In this document: positions 1 to 8,104 of the stretch, one piece after another | Layout: every line of letters begins with the position of its first letter | Numbering within the stretch: position 1 is the first letter of the stretch | Assembly (NCBI RefSeq): GCF_001017125.1 | Contig: NZ_JXOJ01000003.1 | Span: 53,356 to 117,355 of the forward strand | DNA from: Methanoculleus sediminis | GTDB taxonomy: Archaea > Halobacteriota > Methanomicrobia > Methanomicrobiales > Methanoculleaceae | Length of the DNA: 64,000 bases | Direction: 5' to 3' | Notes under the pieces: generated by a model | The model's database searches: none | What the model saw: the letters and a program-made list of their open reading frames with translations, nothing else | Told to the model about the DNA's origin: nothing | Translations under genes and position numbers: made by a program

Positions 1-1326
1 GTAACCGCTCCTCATGAGTGCCGGGGTAAGCCGCGGGATGATATCGCTGCCGTCATCCGGCAGGCCCGCACCGTAGACAACGGATTCGAAGACCAGGAGA
101 AAGAGAGCGATCCCGATCGTGTACGCCGCATACCGGCCGGTCAGCAGGATCCCCGACCCGCTTCCCACCCGGTCTTTCGGGCAGCTGTCGAGGATGAGGG
201 TCGTGGCCGGGGCATAATAGAGGGCAAGGGCGATGCGAAAGAGTGCGATGAGAACGATCCCGTGCAGGAGGGAACCGTGCAGAACCTCGACGAAGCCAAA
301 GAGCGTACAGCCCGTGAGAATCACTGCCGCAATGCAGACCGGCCGCGGACCATACCGGCCGGCGAGATATCCCGCAACCGGCGCAACGAGTATCCCGGCA
401 ACCGAGGCCGTCATCAGGATGATGCCCGCGGTAATCACCGACTGGTGCAGGCCCATGATGAGAACGAACGGCAGAAGGAACATGATGCCGCCGAAGATGA
501 TGTACATGAGGAAGGATGAGGCAAGCCCGGCGGAGAAACGCCGGTCGCGGAAGAGGGCGAGGCTGATGACCGGGTCCTCGACCCGGCGAACGTTCAGGAT
601 GAACGCGGCGGCGCACAGGATCGCGGACCCGTACAGGATCCGGGGTATCGTGTCCGAAACGCCCGGGTGGTAGTCCAGCGACAGGCCGGAAAGGAGCGTG
701 GTCAGGGTACCGAAGAGCAGGACCGAGCCGGTATAATCGAACGGCGCCGACCCCGGCCGGGGTGCCGGACCGGCGAGGCATATCCTGCCGATCAGGTACA
801 CGCCGACACCCAGGACGATCATGATGACGAAGAGGGGACGCCACCCGACAAGGCCGCTGATGACCCCTCCGGCCCCGATGCCGGCGGCGGTCCCGAAGAG
901 AGAGGCCGAGGTGACCCACGACTGCCCGACCGCCCTGCCCGACCCGGCGATGGTGGCAGAGATCAGCGCCGGGCCGCCGGCGATGAACATCGCGGCGCCG
1001 AGGGCCTGCAGGGCCCGGGCCATGATCAGGGTCAGGATGTCCCATGCAAGGAAGCAGAGGAGCGATCCGATCGAAAAAAGAAGAGTGCCTTCGAGGAAGG
1101 TGCGTTTCAGGCCGCGGGTATCCGCACCCCTCCCGATGATGACGCAGAACCCGGCAAGGACGAGCATGTACCCGTTCAGCACCCAGGAGACCACCCCCAG
1201 CGTCGAATCGAACTCCTGCATGATAAGGGGAAGGGCGATGTTGACGCTGCTCATTGCCGCCGTCCCCATGAACGCACTGAGTGCGATGACGAATACGCTG
1301 AGCCGGTCGTTCTCTGTCGGGGCCAT
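1..1326 (-). CDS. MFS transporter, DHA2/EmrB-QacA type, C-terminus beyond window
   Basis: Reading leftward from an ATG at 1326-1324, the frame stays open to base 1, giving at least 442 residues with no stop; the gene is cut by the window edge. The N-terminus (MAPTENDRLSVFVIALSAFM) leads into hydrophobic helices. Major-facilitator signatures are visible: a helix-2/3 loop with GRGADTRGLKR, ARALQALGAAMF, and a motif-C-like stretch GTAAGIGAGGVISGLVGWR in TM5, typical of proton-driven drug antiporters of the DHA2 (14-helix) group. The predicted role is efflux of an unknown compound across the cytoplasmic membrane. A larger-looking frame inside it (53-1045, Arg/Pro-rich) is a shadow. It heads the leftward block that continues with the CPBP protease, but with a gap of about 230 bases, so co-transcription is uncertain. 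Confidence 0.85.
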   Translation of the reverse strand, partial: MAPTENDRLSVFVIALSAFMGTAAMSSVNIALPLIMQEFDSTLGVVSWVLNGYMLVLAGFCVIIGRGADTRGLKRTFLEGTLLFSIGSLLCFLAWDILTLIMARALQALGAAMFIAGGPALISATIAGSGRAVGQSWVTSASLFGTAAGIGAGGVISGLVGWRPLFVIMIVLGVGVYLIGRICLAGPAPRPGSAPFDYTGSVLLFGTLTTLLSGLSLDYHPGVSDTIPRILYGSAILCAAAFILNVRRVEDPVISLALFRDRRFSAGLASSFLMYIIFGGIMFLLPFVLIMGLHQSVITAGIILMTASVAGILVAPVAGYLAGRYGPRPVCIAAVILTGCTLFGFVEVLHGSLLHGIVLIALFRIALALYYAPATTLILDSCPKDRVGSGSGILLTGRYAAYTIGIALFLLVFESVVYGAGLPDDGSDIIPRLTPALMRSGY

Positions 1327-1553
1327 GGGACGGTCACTCTATGGGGAAGGATCGTGTGCAGTTATGGTGAGGGTTTTGGTTTATAGTTCATTAAACGTGC
1401 AGGTTTGCTGCTGCAACGTATCCGGGCGCTCCCCGGCATATGAGCGGGACGCGGCTCCCGGCAATGGTTCCCGATGCGGGGATCGCCTGTGATCCGGCAG
1501 CGCCGGGTGCGCGGGCCGCCTGACCGAGGAAGGCGAACTCCCCCGGGTCTTCG

Positions 1554-2330
1554 TCACCGGTAAGCACGCCTCCACCGGGCAAGCGTCTCCGGGCCCCAGA
1601 GGAACGTCACGACGACCGCGATCGCCGCCGCGATCGCCCCGGTGACGACCGGGTCGTAGTGGGAACCGTAGTTCGGGAACGAGAATTCGGCAACGTTCAT
1701 CATGCCGTGGAAGAGGGTCGCGGCAAAGACGCTTCCGCCGGTGTTGTTGTAGAGCCAGACGATCAGGACCCGGAGCGCGACCGTCGAGAGGGCCTGCCCC
1801 GCCGCCCAGACCGGGGTATTGAGCAGGAGCCAGGGGATGGAGTGCCACGCCGCCCAGACTACCCCGAGGATGAGCGCGGTGAAAAGAGCGCTGCGCCGCT
1901 CCTGCAGGGGGTCGGCGGCGTAGCCCATCCAGCCCGTCTCCTCGAACGCAGCGGTGATGAAGAAGAGAACGATGAAGACCGGGATCAGGAGATACGGAAC
2001 AAAAGGCCCGGCGGGGAGCGGCCGCCCGGAGAGGAGCATCACGGCGTAGGAGAGGAGCATGATGCCCGGCATCAGGAGGAGGATGGGAAGATACCAGAGC
2101 GCACGGATCTTTCGGAAGTCGGCGACCCGTGCAAACAGCCGCGCGACACCGCTAGCCCCCTCCTCCCGAAAGACCAGGATCGCGGCCGCCAGGCCCGGAC
2201 AGACGAGCATGAGGGCGCTCACGGGGAGGTTGAACGGTCCCGGGAGAGGCGTTCCGGAAAAGATGAGGAACGGGATGGAGAGAAGGAAGATGAGGAGGAA
2301 GAACGCCGGGGGCGACCGCCCGGTGCTCAC
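1554..2330 (-). CDS. CPBP-family intramembrane metalloprotease
   Basis: A 258-residue integral membrane protein with about seven hydrophobic segments. It carries the CPBP (CAAX protease/bacteriocin-processing, Rce1-like) motifs in order: EETGW near residue 131, AAWHSIPW near 161 and LFHGMMN near 211. In this family the paired Glu and the His residues bind the catalytic zinc inside the membrane. Substrates of archaeal members are unknown; roles in processing prenylated or secreted peptides have been proposed. The start follows a plausible hydrophobic N-terminus (MSTGRSPPAFFLLIFLLSIP). The gene begins two bases before the hydrolase relic ends (overlap with 2332-2626), so the two probably once formed an operon. 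Confidence 0.88.
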   Translation of the reverse strand: MSTGRSPPAFFLLIFLLSIPFLIFSGTPLPGPFNLPVSALMLVCPGLAAAILVFREEGASGVARLFARVADFRKIRALWYLPILLLMPGIMLLSYAVMLLSGRPLPAGPFVPYLLIPVFIVLFFITAAFEETGWMGYAADPLQERRSALFTALILGVVWAAWHSIPWLLLNTPVWAAGQALSTVALRVLIVWLYNNTGGSVFAATLFHGMMNVAEFSFPNYGSHYDPVVTGAIAAAIAVVVTFLWGPETLARWRRAYR

Positions 2331-2331
2331 G

Positions 2332-2626
2332 CTACCCGCCCTCCGGCACGGGCGCGTCGAGGAACTCCCCGATCATCTCTAGCAGCCGGTCGGTGCGGTC
2401 GATGAGCGTGATGTGGGTCGTGCCGGGGAGGACCGCGAGCCGGGAGCGCGGAAGGCCCGCGGTTCGCGGCCCGCGACGGGAGCATCCTCCCAAACGAGCT
2501 CTCGATCGTCGTGAGCGCCCCATGAAGGAGCACGAGCGGGCGGCCGGTGCCGTGGACCTCGTAGTAGATCGAGAGACTGTTCACGGGGGCGTAGCGGCCC
2601 GGGGCTGTTTCCATCTTCGTTGCCAT
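2332..2626 (-). pseudogene. alpha/beta-hydrolase relic with internal deletion
   Basis: The first about 49 codons read as the N-terminus of an alpha/beta-hydrolase, with an LSIYYEVHGTGRPLVLLHGA strand and oxyanion-loop motif. The frame then jumps, and the last about 40 codons in another frame (LPRSRLAVLPGTTHITLIDR, ending EFLDAPVPEGG) read as the family's C-terminus, including the catalytic-His-type THIT motif. The middle of the fold, including the nucleophile elbow (GxSxG) and the lid, is missing, so roughly 170-190 residues have been lost together with a frame change. No active enzyme can be made. The start codon (2626) and the upstream part are intact. An unrelated intact alpha/beta-hydrolase follows immediately upstream at 2648-3619. 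Confidence 0.75.
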
Positions 2627-2647
2627 GATCGTTTCACCAATTCACTT

Positions 2648-3619
2648 TCAGGGTGGAGTGCGACCGGGAATGCCGTTGTCGTGCAGGAACTCCGTGATCC
2701 CCTGCCTGACGTCTTCGTCATGCCCGAGCAGCATGTGACCGCCCCCCGGCACGGCAAGGAGGCGGGCGTTCGGGATCTTCCCGGCAAGGGCACGCGCATT
2801 CTCGTGGAGAGCCAGCGGATCGTCCACGGCGCTGACCACCAGCGTGGGTGCCCTGATGCTGCCGACCGGATAATCGTTGCCCTCCTGGTCGTTGAGCAGT
2901 CCGGGGGTTGAGACGTAGATGTCAAATAAACTGCCGTCTATCCGGGCGCTGACCGGCAGGAGACTCATGAGCAATGCCCTGACGTCGCCCTTGTCTTCCG
3001 GGGTGAGCCGCTTTCCCCGGGGGACACCGGCCCATGCTCCCCCCACGATCGGCTGGAAAAAGGTGACCGTTGCCCAGTAGATGAAGTTGTTCTTGAAGAA
3101 GACGGTGAAGATGGGCTTTTGCATGACCGGCCCCTTTCCCGGGGCGACGGGCTCGACGAGGACGAGAGCCGGGACGCGCTCCGGGTGGCGAACGGCGAAC
3201 TGGAGCGCCGATGCGGACCCCGCCGAGTAGCCGACGACGGCTGCCTCCCTGATGAAGAGGGCGTCCAGCAGAGCGGCAAAGGCATCCGCCTGCATGGCGA
3301 CGCTCGCGCGCGAAGGCATGGGCGAGCCGGGGTAGCCGAACCTCGAGGGCGTGATGACCTGGAACCGCGGGTCGATGGTCCGGCCGGCGAGCATCAGTCC
3401 CTGGTCGAACCCGCCCGCGTTGCCGTGGACGGCCAGCACCGGATACCCGGATCCCACCCGGGCGTATGCGATGCTTCCGTAGTCCGTCCGGGCCACCCGG
3501 CTCCCCGACCTCTCGATACGTTCCCGGGCGGCACGCATAACGCTCCGGTAGCGCACCGCGACCGCCGCCCCCGCGACGGCGATACCGAGCAGGACGAGAA
3601 CGATCAGGACGTCGGCCAT
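2648..3619 (-). CDS. alpha/beta-fold hydrolase, membrane-anchored
   Basis: 323 residues. The N-terminal hydrophobic helix (MADVLIVLVLLGIAVAGAAV) is likely a signal anchor. The body shows the alpha/beta-hydrolase landmarks: oxyanion loop VLAVHGNAGG near residue 62, nucleophile elbow GYSAGS near 150, the acid in SAVDDP near 269, and catalytic His in GGGHMLLGHDE near 297. These form a Ser-Asp-His triad, so esterase, lipase or related hydrolysis is expected; the substrate cannot be read from sequence. It sits in a leftward group of small stress- or solute-related genes between the SRPBCC gene and the decayed hydrolase. The C-terminus ends ITEFLHDNGIPGRTPP, at normal family length. Confidence 0.88.
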   Translation of the reverse strand: MADVLIVLVLLGIAVAGAAVAVRYRSVMRAARERIERSGSRVARTDYGSIAYARVGSGYPVLAVHGNAGGFDQGLMLAGRTIDPRFQVITPSRFGYPGSPMPSRASVAMQADAFAALLDALFIREAAVVGYSAGSASALQFAVRHPERVPALVLVEPVAPGKGPVMQKPIFTVFFKNNFIYWATVTFFQPIVGGAWAGVPRGKRLTPEDKGDVRALLMSLLPVSARIDGSLFDIYVSTPGLLNDQEGNDYPVGSIRAPTLVVSAVDDPLALHENARALAGKIPNARLLAVPGGGHMLLGHDEDVRQGITEFLHDNGIPGRTPP

Positions 3620-3650
3620 GGGAATAACCGCTACCGGCCACGCCGGGTCT

Positions 3651-4163
3651 TCAGGCGCCGATGTTTCCCCTCGAACGTTCCTTCAGGACTTCTGCAAGCT
3701 TGTCGAGGGACTCGTTCCAACCGACTACGGCCATATCGCGGTCCTCGTCCGCCGGGACGCCGGGCTCCCGTATGGTCAGTTTTGTCCCGCCGTCGGCGTC
3801 CTCGAACGTCACCGTCGCCACCAGTTCCAGCGGCCAGTCCCCGGTCATCCCGTAGTACGAGGCCGGGACCACGTTGCCTTCCGCGTCCGAGAACGAGTCG
3901 GTGAAGACGAGCCGTTCCGCGGGGGCGATCTCGCGGTACTCACCCGTGCTCCAGAAATCCCGGCCTTCGGGCGATCGCATGCCAAACAGGTACCTGCCTC
4001 CCACGCGGAGGTCGATCCTGACGACCGGCTCGGTGAAGCCCTTCGCCCCCCACCAGCGCCTGACATACCCGGGCTCTGTCCATGCCTTCCAGACGAGTTC
4101 GCGCGGAGCGTCGAAGACGCGCTCGATGAGGATCTCCGGCCTGATCTGCTCTGCTTCTTCCAT
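3651..4163 (-). CDS. SRPBCC / AHSA1-type START-like domain protein
   Basis: 170 residues forming one helix-grip (SRPBCC) domain of the activator-of-Hsp90-ATPase-1 (AHSA1) type. Typical landmarks are the strand-helix start ERVFDAPRELVWKAWTEP, the RWWG motif, GGRYLF, the YREIAPAERLVFTDSF strand pair, and the C-terminal helix NESLDKLAEVLKER. Such stand-alone proteins bind hydrophobic ligands and are often encoded next to small regulators or as tandem copies; no enzymatic residues can be assigned. A second SRPBCC protein follows upstream at 4335-4826, so this is a paralogous pair transcribed together. The start ATG at 4163 opens the domain without extra sequence. Confidence 0.88.
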   Translation of the reverse strand: MEEAEQIRPEILIERVFDAPRELVWKAWTEPGYVRRWWGAKGFTEPVVRIDLRVGGRYLFGMRSPEGRDFWSTGEYREIAPAERLVFTDSFSDAEGNVVPASYYGMTGDWPLELVATVTFEDADGGTKLTIREPGVPADEDRDMAVVGWNESLDKLAEVLKERSRGNIGA

Positions 4164-4334
4164 GGTTACTCACCCTGCAGGCGCCCCTATGACGGCCGGG
4201 TGGTTATTAACCCATCGGCGAATACCCCGGCGGGGTTGCCGGAGATCCCCTCCCCGGGCGGCCGCCCGGCAGCGGAGTCCTGCGGCAGGACCCCCGCGTG
4301 AAAATCCGTCTGGCTGAGACCGGCTGCTCCGCAC

Positions 4335-4826
4335 TTATCGCGCCGGCGCCTCCTGTTTCAGCGACTGCAGGAGTCCGGCAAGGCGTTCCATGGGGTCGAG
4401 CATCTCTTCCTGCGATCCCGCCTCGAGCATCCCGTCGCGGTCCTCGACCGACTGGAAGATCAGGTGGTCGGTCAGCCTCGTCCTGCCGCCGCCGAGGTCT
4501 TCGAGCGTCTGCGTCTCGAGCAGGACGTGGCCCGGCATGGCCTCGTACTCGAAGGTGTCGACGATCCGTTCGGGCGTAACCTCGTGGTAGACGCCGTGGA
4601 AGGCATACTCGTTTCCTTCGGCATCGCGCTGGGTGACGCGCCACATCCCGCCGGGCCTCGCGTCCATCTTCTCGACCGTGGTCGTGACGCTCTCCGGCCC
4701 CCACCACTGCGATACCAGCTCCGGGTCCGTGCATGCCCTGAACACGAGGTCCCGCGGGGCATCGAACTCCCGCGAGATGACGACATCCTGTTTTCCCGCT
4801 TCAGCGGTGAGACTTGTTTCTGCCAT
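4335..4826 (-). CDS. SRPBCC / AHSA1-type START-like domain protein, paralogue
   Basis: 163 residues, a second AHSA1-like helix-grip protein paired with the downstream one (3651-4163). The domain shows SREFDAPRDLVFRACTDPE, QWWGPES, RPGGMWRV, YHEVTPERIVDTFEYEAM and a C-terminal helix (GMLEAGSQEEMLDPMERLAG). The body matches family proteins that keep the domain and little else. The two share the same fold motifs but differ over most positions, so the duplication is old or they were acquired separately. Ligand and role are unknown. The ATG at 4826 is preceded by a GGAGGGAGA ribosome-binding sequence, which supports this start. Confidence 0.87.
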   Translation of the reverse strand: MAETSLTAEAGKQDVVISREFDAPRDLVFRACTDPELVSQWWGPESVTTTVEKMDARPGGMWRVTQRDAEGNEYAFHGVYHEVTPERIVDTFEYEAMPGHVLLETQTLEDLGGGRTRLTDHLIFQSVEDRDGMLEAGSQEEMLDPMERLAGLLQSLKQEAPAR

Positions 4827-5011
4827 TGTATCTCCCTCCGATGGTTCCCGGGCTTCATGCCTTCTTCATGAAAAATTTTCCCCTCACGGGTACGCCGGTG
4901 AAAACAACGACGAAGGCGGCAAAACCGGAATATCCGCCCGGGATGCGGCACTTCCGCGGTATGCCCCGGGTGCGGGCGGAGGCTCCCGTCCGGGGACGTG
5001 CCTCCTCTCTC

Positions 5012-5971
5012 TCACCAGAACCAGGCCAGCAGGAAGATCGCCGCCAGCAGGAGGCCGTCCTGGAGAACGACGGAGAGGATCATGATCCTGGCGCCCAGTT
5101 TCGGGCCGAAGATCGCGGCGTAGAACGACCCGAGCCATCGCAGGTAGGTGACGACGCTGGTGAGCAGGTTCGCCACGAGCAGCGTGATGACGATATCCCT
5201 GCCCGACAGCTCGCCCGCTGCGAGGAGGCCGGACGCGAGGCTTGCCGCGGCGACGTACGATCCGAACTTCGCGGCGACGATGGCGAGCCCTTCGGGGGGT
5301 ATGGGGAAGAGCCGGCTTGCGCCCTCCAGGTACGCGGCGACGGCGTCGAAGACGCCCGCCTCGACCAGAAACGCCACGACGACGATCGTCGGGATCATGA
5401 TGCCGAGGATACGGCGGAGGGTCTTCACGGTCGGCCCGAGAGAGGCTCGCACGGCCTCGCGAACGGGCGGGGTCGGCCCGGGAGGTTTCTCCGGCGGCCC
5501 GGACGCCGGAACCCCGGGAAGGAACACTCTCCCGGCCACCATGACGATCCCGGTCTTGAGAAACCCGATCCCCATCAGGATGCCGAAGTAGATCAGGCCG
5601 AAGACCCCGAGCAGCGGCACATAGACCGGGATGAGGTAGCGCCAGTGCATCACGACGGACGGAAAGGAGTTGATGAGCGCCGCGACGACGAGCTCGCTCC
5701 TCCCGATCATCCCCCTGTGGTGGTAGTCGACGAGCATCGCGTCCGCCGCCTGCGGCGAGACGAACGCCAGGAGAAAACTCGCTCCGCACTCCCGGGGGAG
5801 GTGAGAGAACGTCGTGACCGGGTAAGCGACGCTCGCGATCCGGTCGGTGATCCGGAGAGCAATCAGGATTTCGGCGATCAGGACGCCGGCGACGACGATC
5901 GGGACCGTCCGGACCAGGAGTTCGAACGAGAGGCCCAGTGCCGCTGAAACGATCTCCGCCGTGCCGTCCAT
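5012..5971 (-). CDS. Gate-domain (nucleoside-recognition-like) membrane protein
   Basis: 319 residues with roughly eight hydrophobic helices in two halves, separated by a Pro-rich linker near residues 178-190. The second half (RRILGIMIPTIVVVAFLVEA) and the loop PRECGASFLLAFVSP match the archaeal nucleoside-recognition/Gate family, which is related to nucleoside transporters and to the gate parts of FeoB and SpoIIM-type proteins. Transport of a small solute is plausible, but no substrate can be named. It is the most upstream gene of the leftward group. The start at 5971 gives a short cytoplasmic tail before the first helix; the C-terminus ends in a hydrophobic helix (LLLAAIFLLAWFW). Confidence 0.75.
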   Translation of the reverse strand: MDGTAEIVSAALGLSFELLVRTVPIVVAGVLIAEILIALRITDRIASVAYPVTTFSHLPRECGASFLLAFVSPQAADAMLVDYHHRGMIGRSELVVAALINSFPSVVMHWRYLIPVYVPLLGVFGLIYFGILMGIGFLKTGIVMVAGRVFLPGVPASGPPEKPPGPTPPVREAVRASLGPTVKTLRRILGIMIPTIVVVAFLVEAGVFDAVAAYLEGASRLFPIPPEGLAIVAAKFGSYVAAASLASGLLAAGELSGRDIVITLLVANLLTSVVTYLRWLGSFYAAIFGPKLGARIMILSVVLQDGLLLAAIFLLAWFW

Positions 5972-6164
5972 GGTTCACCTCGCCTTACGGCTTTCGTCCA
6001 GAAACAACATCCGGTACGCCGTCCGTGCATATCACCGTTCTGGATGGCCGCGATGGGATCCTGCCGCTGCTGTTGTGGCCGGTATTGCAATCGGGGCTCT
6101 GTTATGGGAGAAACCCGGCAACGATGCGGTCTCCCACCGGTTGAGAGGGCAGAAAATCGGATGG

Positions 6165-6172
6165 TTTAAATA
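6165..6172 (+). promoter_or_regulatory. TATA box for the symporter leader
   Basis: TTTAAATA in a locally AT-rich stretch. Archaeal start sites lie about 25 bases downstream, placing transcription start near 6195 and giving a leader of about 170 bases before the small accessory gene at 6367. That leader holds a short reading frame and a perfect hairpin. Confidence 0.5.
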
Positions 6173-6202
6173 CAATGGATCGAGAACGTGTTTAGGTACT
6201 CG

Positions 6203-6298
6203 ATGATTGGCAACGATTTAGAGTCCTATCGCACGGCAGTGCAGAACTGTCCGAACGTGCAGTGCACGTTTGCGCAGAACGCATTCTTCTTTAGATAG
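6203..6298 (+). CDS. possible 31-residue leader peptide ahead of the symporter
   Basis: A short frame starting ATG at 6203, only about 8 bases after the predicted transcription start, and ending TAG at 6298. It encodes 31 residues with two cysteines in a CPNVQC arrangement and a Phe-rich end (AFFFR). The DNA between the TATA box and the transporter is otherwise unexplained. A near-leaderless start is common in archaea. The frame could be a real small protein, or an upstream open reading frame whose translation affects the hairpin and the downstream ribosome-binding site. No homologue is recognised, and chance occurrence cannot be excluded at this length. Confidence 0.35.
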   Translation: MIGNDLESYRTAVQNCPNVQCTFAQNAFFFR

Positions 6299-6331
6299 GG
6301 AACCGGCCTTTTTGCTGAGTTCCCGTGTAAT

Positions 6332-6350
6332 GTAACGGTTTTTCCGTTAC
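6332..6350 (+). promoter_or_regulatory. perfect stem-loop before the symporter genes
   Basis: GTAACGG, a five-T loop, then CCGTTAC: a perfect 7-bp stem ending three bases before the CAGGTGG ribosome-binding region of the small gene starting at 6367. Its position suggests control of translation, or termination or attenuation of the leader transcript. Confidence 0.5.
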
Positions 6351-6366
6351 CGCCAGGTGGTTTGTT

Positions 6367-6495
6367 ATGTTCGGCATCACTGATCCCGCGATCTGGGTTG
6401 GGTATCTGCTTGCGCTCGTCTTTACGCTCGCATGCTTAGTGTACGGCCTCTTGAACTGGAACAACGGCGTGGAGGGAGAGCAGGATGGCAGTTGA
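6367..6495 (+). CDS. symporter small accessory protein
   Basis: 42 residues: a short N-terminus (MFGITDPAIWVGY), one membrane helix (LLALVFTLACLVYGLLNW) and a short charged tail. It ends 11 bases inside the start of the sodium:solute symporter (6485), so the two are translationally coupled. One-helix proteins like this are regularly encoded directly upstream of sodium:solute and related symporters in archaea and bacteria and are thought to assist the transporter in the membrane. An AGGTGG ribosome-binding sequence lies just upstream of the ATG. It is very short but well supported by its neighbour and by the hydrophobic pattern. Confidence 0.75.
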   Translation: MFGITDPAIWVGYLLALVFTLACLVYGLLNWNNGVEGEQDGS

Positions 6496-8068
6496 TACGG
6501 GGCTCTTCGTCGCGATGACGCTGGTATACCTCGTCCTCATCATCGGCCTCGGCTACCTCGGCTACCGCCGGACAAAAGAGAACGACGACTACATGGTCGC
6601 CGGGAGGAAGATCCATCCCGTGGTTCTCGCCCTCTCCTACGGCGCGACCTTCATCAGCACCTCCGCCATCGTCGGGTTCGGGGGGGTTGCGGCGCAGCTC
6701 GGCATGGGGATGATCTGGCTGACCGTTCTCAACATCGGGCTCGGGATCTTCATCGCGTTCGTCTTCTTCGGAAAACGGACGCGCCGGATCGGGCACAGAC
6801 TCCGTGCCGTGACCTTCCCCGACCTGATGGGGAAGTGCTACGGGTCGCCGTTCATGCAGTATGCCGCGGGAATCGTCATCGTCCTCGGCATGCCGCTCTA
6901 CACGGCGGCGATCCTGATCGGCGGCGCCCAGTTCATCACGAGCACGCTGCAGATCCCCTACACCACCGCGCTCCTCGGCTTCGCGGCGATCGTCGCCCTC
7001 TACGTGGTGCTCGGGGGGCTCATCGCCGTCATGTACACCGACGCGCTGCAGGGCGGGATCATGCTCGTCGGGATGACCATCCTCCTCGTGCTCACCTACG
7101 TCCAGCTCGGCGGGATCGTCGAGGCGCATACCGCCCTTGCCGGGATGTCCGCCCTCGTCCCGGAGGCGCTCGCCGCCGGGGGGATGACCGGGTGGGCGTC
7201 CATGCCGGCGTTCGGATCGTCCATCTGGCTCACGCTGGTGACGACGCTCGTTCTCGGGGTAGGCATCGGGGTGCTGGCGCAGCCCCAGCTGGTCGTCCGG
7301 TTCATGACCGTCAGGGACAGCCGGGCGCTGAACCGTGCGGTCCTCGTCGGCGGGCCGTTCATCCTGATGATGACCGGGGTCGCCTTCACGGTCGGGGCGC
7401 TCACGAACGTCTACTTCTACCGGGACCAGGGCGTGATCGCGCTCGCGGCGGCCACCGGCGGCAACGTCGACACGATCATACCGAACTTCATCAACGCGTC
7501 GATGCCGGACCTCTTCATCGTCATCTTCATGCTGGCGCTCCTTGCCGCAGCGATGTCCACGCTCAGTTCTCTCTTCCACACGATGGGAACGTCGCTCGGG
7601 TTCGACGTCATACGGCGCACCGGAACAGAGAGGGCGACGATGAGGCCGATCCGGCTGGCGACCGTCGCCATGATCGCCGTGAGCATCGTTCTCGCCTTCA
7701 TCATGCCCGGCAGCATCATCGCCCGGGCGACGGCGATGTTCATGGGCCTCTGCGCATCGGCGTTCCTGCCGGCCTACGCCCACGCCATGTACAGCAGCAG
7801 GCCGTCGCTAAAGGCGGCAAAGATGAGTCTCGTCACCGGAACGGTCGCCTGGTTCGCGTGGACGGCCTTCGTCCACGTCAAGGAGTCGGCGGCGCTCGGG
7901 CTCTCCAACCTCCTCTTCGGGGTGCCGGCGGTTCTCTCCGCCCCGTGGCAGGACGTGGATCCGCTCGTCATCGCCCTCCCCCTCTCGACGGCCGCGCTGC
8001 TGGTCGGGTGGGTGCTCGATCGCCACGAGGTGACCGCGGATACGGAGGAGTCGGCCGGGGCGGCCTGA
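6485..8068 (+). CDS. sodium:solute symporter (SSS family)
   Basis: 527 residues with about 13 transmembrane helices. The N-terminal part shows the family pattern: GYLGYRRTKENDDYMVAGRKI followed by LSYGATFISTSAIVGFGG, where the unwound TM1 Ser/Thr and Gly contribute to the sodium and substrate site. Later landmarks are GKRTRRIGHRLRAVTFPDLM and ALLAAAMSTLSSLFHTMGTSLG, the TM8-type sodium-site Ser/Thr stretch. It imports an organic solute (sugar, amino acid, carboxylate or osmolyte) with sodium; the substrate cannot be told. The C-terminus ends with an acidic tail. It is preceded by an overlapping one-helix accessory gene and an unusual leader. A short T-run (around 8082) follows, before a convergent gene. 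Confidence 0.92.
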   Translation: MAVDTGLFVAMTLVYLVLIIGLGYLGYRRTKENDDYMVAGRKIHPVVLALSYGATFISTSAIVGFGGVAAQLGMGMIWLTVLNIGLGIFIAFVFFGKRTRRIGHRLRAVTFPDLMGKCYGSPFMQYAAGIVIVLGMPLYTAAILIGGAQFITSTLQIPYTTALLGFAAIVALYVVLGGLIAVMYTDALQGGIMLVGMTILLVLTYVQLGGIVEAHTALAGMSALVPEALAAGGMTGWASMPAFGSSIWLTLVTTLVLGVGIGVLAQPQLVVRFMTVRDSRALNRAVLVGGPFILMMTGVAFTVGALTNVYFYRDQGVIALAAATGGNVDTIIPNFINASMPDLFIVIFMLALLAAAMSTLSSLFHTMGTSLGFDVIRRTGTERATMRPIRLATVAMIAVSIVLAFIMPGSIIARATAMFMGLCASAFLPAYAHAMYSSRPSLKAAKMSLVTGTVAWFAWTAFVHVKESAALGLSNLLFGVPAVLSAPWQDVDPLVIALPLSTAALLVGWVLDRHEVTADTEESAGAA

Positions 8069-8104
8069 AGGCCCCATCCTGTTTTTCAAGACGTCCGTCG
8101 GGAA

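Noticed and set aside
53..1045. 330-residue Arg/Pro/Gly-rich frame on the minus strand
   Set aside because: It is a different frame of the MFS transporter, which has the family motifs; composition is that of a GC-rich shadow.
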